Part shown: piece after piece, positions 35,740 to 39,121 of the stretch
Numbering within the stretch: the first letter of the stretch is position 1
Layout: each line of letters opens with the position of its first letter
Source: Oscillospiraceae bacterium
GTDB lineage: Bacteria > Bacillota > Clostridia > Oscillospirales > Oscillospiraceae
Reading direction: 5' to 3'
Assembly (NCBI GenBank): GCA_902795345.1
Contig: CADBKO010000025.1
Location: 1 to 39,121 of the forward strand
Length of the DNA: 39,121 nucleotides
Notes under the pieces: generated by a model
What the model saw: the letters and a program-made list of their open reading frames with translations, nothing else
What the model was told of the DNA's origin: nothing
The model's database searches: none
Program-made: the position numbers and the translations under genes

Positions 35740-38700
35740 ATGGCAAATCTCCGCTACACGGCACGATTCAAGCGGGATTACCGAAAGGGCGTGGCAAAGG
35801 GCTGCGACGGGGAGAAGCTGAAGGCCCTGCTGGAGCTGCTGCGGCTGGACTATCCCCTGCCCCTGGGCAGCCGGGACGCAGCGGCGGAGAATGCGGAGGT
35901 CCGCTCCTGCCGCGTGGAGCCGGGCTGGCAGCTCAATTATCGGGTGAAGGAAGGAGAAGTCACCTTGCTGCGATTGAGATTTGCCCGCAAGGAACGGCCC
36001 AAAGCCGCCCCGCCCATGGGGCTTTGGTTCAAGACGCTGCTGCGCAGCCCGGTCAAGACGGCCTTGACGGTGCTGCTGCTGGCCGTGGCGGCCTTCCTAC
36101 TGCTGGATAATCTGTCCTCCTACGCCATGCAGACCGAGGCGATCAAGCAGGCGGAGGAGAAGGTGGAGGGCGTGCTCACCGTGGAGCGCAGTCTCGTGAA
36201 CCGGCCCGCAGACGGCACCGACACCAAGTTTCTGTTCACGGACCCCACCTGTCCGGGCCAGTCCTATTGGGAAAGCCTGAGCTATGAGAACCGGCACCAT
36301 GAGGCCCTGACCGCGGCGGACCTGAAAGCCCTGGAAGCGCTTCCCTATATCGACGCCGTGGACAAACGGTATATGACCGCCGGGGTCTCGGAAACATACC
36401 GGAGGCACGACGGCCCCATGGCCAACTATGGGTATATGGACCGGCTGGTGATCGAGGCCACCGTGGGCAGTTACGAAAACATCACGGATAACCCCAGCTT
36501 TACCATCCACCCTGACGACGGTGCCCGGATCCTCTACCTGGAGGACGTGAAACTGCTGGCAGGAGACGCCGCCACCCTGGAATTCATGAAGAAGATCCAG
36601 AGGAACCAGATTGAGCTGTTCGTTTTCGCCATGCCCGAGAAGTACATCGGCTCGGATCCTAACATTGAAATGTTTTGCGGCGGCGGCGACACTGTGAACT
36701 GCTACGACTATGACATCAATCGGGACCAAATGCTCGCAATACAGCAGGATCGGCGCTACGTCTTCGTTGTCCGTGCGCCCCGCAACCTAGCGGAGGAAAG
36801 TTTTAGCCTTGGGTTTTTCCTTGGCGACGACAGTCGCAAAGACTGGTGGCCCTATGTCACGGACGTGACCGATCTGCCGGAAAACTATCTGGAAACCGAC
36901 GAATTTGCCCCGCTGCGGGAGCTCATACAGGTAACAAACGACGACCTGCATACCTTCGACGTGGTGTATACCGACGACATGGCCTCCATCCGCCGGGTCG
37001 CCCGGGATCAGCTCACCCTGGAGCAGGGCCGCTTCCTGGGTCCCGCGGACGAGGGACAACCCCTCTGCGTGGTGAGCGAAAACTTCCTGGAACGCAGCGG
37101 GCTCGGGATCGGCGACACGGTGACTCTCAGGCTGGGCAATCATCTGATGGAGCAGTTCCAGCCCCTGGGCGCCCTGGCCGTCACCCGCGGGCGCTATGCA
37201 GACCAGTGGACAGAGCAGAGCTTCACCATCGTGGGCAGCTGGAAGGACAGCGCGGACCGGCGCTGGCAGGAGCATGAGCACTACAGCTTTTATTCCACCG
37301 GCTCCTGGCAGGAGCAGGATCCTTATTGGGCCTATTCCGACAACTCGATCTTTGTGCCCGCTTCCTTCCTGCCCGCGGACTGCGACGTCGAAAACCACCT
37401 GTTCCGTCCCGCGGAGGTGAGCTTCCTTGTCCGCGACCCGGACAAGCTGGGCGCGTTCGCGGAGGAATGTCTGCCGCTGGTGGAGGAGCTGGGCCTGAAA
37501 TACGCCTGGAACGACGGGGGCTGGCCCATCATCGCGGAAAAGCTGGCTCAGACCAGGGCTTTGACGCGGATGAAGCTGCTGATCTTCGCCGCCGCGGCGC
37601 TGCTGGCGGCGGGGCTGACGGTTTATCTTTTCCTTTACCGCCGCCGGATGGAATACGCCGTCCTCCGGGCTCTGGGAAGTCCCCGGAGCAAGGCGGCCAA
37701 GGCCTTATGGCTGCCCCTCATGGCCCTTGGAGTGATCGCGGAAGCCCTCGGGTCCGCCGCCGCCTGGCTGCGGTCCGGCGCAGCGGCGCAGCGAAGCGCC
37801 GCGGAATTTGCCGAAGCGGGGCTGGAAGCCATGCCGGAGGCTCATTTCGGCGTCTATCTTCTGGGAGCCGCGGGGCTTCTGGCCGTGATAAGCCTGCTTT
37901 CCGGCCTTCTTCTCCGGGCCCTGGGGAAACGCAGCCCATTGGCGCTGCTCCAGGACGGGAGCCGCCGGAAGGAAAAGAAGGCACTGCCCACGGAGGTTGG
38001 GCCGGAGGCCCTGCCCTATGCCGCCGCTGTGCTGGCCCTGCCCATGACGGTCACGGGAAAGCCGGTCAAAGGTTTCCTGCGGCGCTATATCTTCCGCCAT
38101 GCACGGCGGGCCGGGACAAAGACGCTGCTGACTCTGCTGCTGGCGGCCCTGCTGGTGGGGGCCGTGGGGCAGCTCACGGTGCTGCGGGAGAGATATAAGG
38201 AAATGCTGCAAAACGTCCATGTGGAAGCCGAATTCTATGACGGGCTCTCCATGGGCAAGGCGGAAACGCTGATGAAAACGGGGATGCTCAGCGACCCCGT
38301 TTACATCGCCACCTTTAACGACGGCATGGAAATGGCGGAGCTGGAGCTGACGCTGGCCGAGGCCGTCTTTACCAACCGGCTGGACAGCGTCGTTTCCGAG
38401 CCGGTCACCTGGCTGGAGGGCTGGGACGAGGAACGGGCGATGGAGGAAAAGGGCAAGGTCTGCATCCTGACGGCCCCGGAAATGGAGTACCACGGGATCA
38501 AGCTGGGGGACCAGGTGCGAATCAATGAATTTGCCTGCCTGGAACTTCTGAAACGGGGCCATGATTATCATCCCAAAAGCGATGCTGACGCACTGGTCTT
38601 CCGGGACAAATACCGCAGCTTTTACACCGTCATCGGCCGGGTGGAAACCACGCAGGAGGCGCAGATCATCTACGCGCCGGTCACTGCCTTCAGCAGCTAC

Positions 38701-39121
38701 TATTTCTTCGGCACCACCCTCTATCTGGACAGCGCAACCTTTACGCTCAATGACTATCACGACGCGGACAAGGTGCGGCAAATGGCGGCGGAGATCCAGT
38801 ACACCGCGAAGAAGCCGCCGGTGTTCAGCATGGACACCGCCGACGCGGACCGCATTTACCGGGTATATCGCCTCATTGAAACGCTCTATCCCCTCACCGT
38901 GGCGGCGGCGCTGATTCTGGGCACCCTCCTGCCCGTGCTGATGATCCTCCAGGAGCAGAAGGAGGCGGCCATCCTGCGGGCCCTGGGCTGGTCGAAGAAG
39001 CTGACGATCCGGCGGCTGACATTGGAGCAGGCGCTTCTGTGTCTCGCGGGACTCTTGCTTGCCATTGCTGCCCTGTTCGCAGTGAACGGTCTGGGCTTCC
39101 TGGGGGTGATCCTGGTGCCGA
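35740..39121 (+). CDS. Degenerate YafQ/RelE-like domain fused to a two-module FtsX-type ABC permease (runs off window)
   Basis: One open frame of at least 1,127 codons, with no stop to the window edge. AGGAGG lies 7 nt before the ATG. Residues 3-82 match YafQ-type toxins (LRYTARFKRDYRKGVAKGCD, then CRVEPGWQLNYRVKEGEV). The catalytic set is lost: the positions of YafQ H50, H63, D67 and H87 are A47, R58, G62 and about E85; only the Trp (W63) stays. From residue 93 (MGLWFKTLLRSPVKTALTV) it is an ABC permease: TM at 107-125, a large extracellular domain (125-600), FtsX-like helices at 610-730 (YAVLRALGSPRSKAAKAL), a second module from about 785 with its own TM and periplasmic-type domain, and a second FtsX region at 1040 onward (AAILRALGWSKKLTIRRL). 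The ATPase is presumably beyond the window. ATG 36016 lacks a ribosome site. Confidence 0.8.
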   Translation, partial: MANLRYTARFKRDYRKGVAKGCDGEKLKALLELLRLDYPLPLGSRDAAAENAEVRSCRVEPGWQLNYRVKEGEVTLLRLRFARKERPKAAPPMGLWFKTLLRSPVKTALTVLLLAVAAFLLLDNLSSYAMQTEAIKQAEEKVEGVLTVERSLVNRPADGTDTKFLFTDPTCPGQSYWESLSYENRHHEALTAADLKALEALPYIDAVDKRYMTAGVSETYRRHDGPMANYGYMDRLVIEATVGSYENITDNPSFTIHPDDGARILYLEDVKLLAGDAATLEFMKKIQRNQIELFVFAMPEKYIGSDPNIEMFCGGGDTVNCYDYDINRDQMLAIQQDRRYVFVVRAPRNLAEESFSLGFFLGDDSRKDWWPYVTDVTDLPENYLETDEFAPLRELIQVTNDDLHTFDVVYTDDMASIRRVARDQLTLEQGRFLGPADEGQPLCVVSENFLERSGLGIGDTVTLRLGNHLMEQFQPLGALAVTRGRYADQWTEQSFTIVGSWKDSADRRWQEHEHYSFYSTGSWQEQDPYWAYSDNSIFVPASFLPADCDVENHLFRPAEVSFLVRDPDKLGAFAEECLPLVEELGLKYAWNDGGWPIIAEKLAQTRALTRMKLLIFAAAALLAAGLTVYLFLYRRRMEYAVLRALGSPRSKAAKALWLPLMALGVIAEALGSAAAWLRSGAAAQRSAAEFAEAGLEAMPEAHFGVYLLGAAGLLAVISLLSGLLLRALGKRSPLALLQDGSRRKEKKALPTEVGPEALPYAAAVLALPMTVTGKPVKGFLRRYIFRHARRAGTKTLLTLLLAALLVGAVGQLTVLRERYKEMLQNVHVEAEFYDGLSMGKAETLMKTGMLSDPVYIATFNDGMEMAELELTLAEAVFTNRLDSVVSEPVTWLEGWDEERAMEEKGKVCILTAPEMEYHGIKLGDQVRINEFACLELLKRGHDYHPKSDADALVFRDKYRSFYTVIGRVETTQEAQIIYAPVTAFSSYYFFGTTLYLDSATFTLNDYHDADKVRQMAAEIQYTAKKPPVFSMDTADADRIYRVYRLIETLYPLTVAAALILGTLLPVLMILQEQKEAAILRALGWSKKLTIRRLTLEQALLCLAGLLLAIAALFAVNGLGFLGVILVP

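Overview
The window joins DNA of two different kinds. Bases 1 to about 1,993 look like a Bacteroidales (Prevotella or Bacteroides type) fragment: moderate GC, a Bacteroidota -7 box (TAACTTTG), no Shine-Dalgarno sequences, and a LytTR response regulator, a 4HBT thioesterase and the start of an AMP-binding synthetase that is cut off mid-protein. From about 2,200 to the end the DNA is from a Clostridia/Oscillospirales-type Firmicute, probably a gut species: AGGAGG ribosome sites, TTG/GTG starts, high GC from about 4.8 kb on, and Firmicute gene families. About 200 bp of unassignable sequence separates a synthetase lacking its C-terminus from a radical SAM gene lacking its C-terminus. Both genes are broken facing the join, so an assembly chimera is the simplest reading; a real rearrangement is less likely.

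Layout of the Firmicute part. 2.2-4.5 kb (minus strand): lower-GC accessory genes, namely a radical SAM fragment, a small coiled-coil protein, two NUDIX hydrolases and a GrpB-family protein. 4.8-9.6 kb (minus): a macromolecular-synthesis operon dgt-like / dnaG / rpoD, with an AlkZ-related gene one base after rpoD. 9.8-15.7 kb (plus): a dense run with a YjdF-like membrane protein, an orphan HAMP protein, pth, a DUF975-like membrane protein, tcdA, an orphan MetH-activation-like domain, a HAD-IB phosphatase, a zinc-ribbon coiled-coil protein and an aldo/keto reductase with ferredoxin-like clusters. 15.9-20.9 kb: a secreted LysM protein, a NifX-like protein and a nitroreductase (minus), a Dus-family protein and a 674-aa Old-Yellow-type flavoenzyme. 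21.1-24.9 kb: a membrane-anchored surface protein of three ~250-aa repeats and an acyltransferase-3 protein. 24.9-26.7 kb: a barnase-type ribonuclease presented as a lipoprotein on a Pro-Glu-Pro-Thr stalk, followed after 2 nt by a barstar domain fused to DUF169. 26.9-29.3 kb: a two-gene ABC exporter with a near-perfect palindrome over its -10 box. 29.3-32.1 kb (minus): a Na/Pi-cotransporter-PhoU protein and a MoaF-like protein. 32.3-35.1 kb: UPF0237/UPF0210 pair, zinc ribbon, YbaK and fRMsr. 35.2 kb to the edge: a DinJ antitoxin, a ~194-bp inverted-repeat element, then a YafQ/RelE-like toxin domain with a degenerate active site fused in frame to a giant two-module FtsX-type ABC permease that runs off the window.

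The two most unusual objects are the lipoprotein barnase with its barstar-DUF169 fusion (24,975-26,725) and the toxin-permease fusion behind the inserted repeat (35,243-39,121). A 16-bp identical motif upstream of the LysM and triple-repeat surface genes suggests they share a regulator. No rRNA, tRNA, CRISPR array or prophage was seen.
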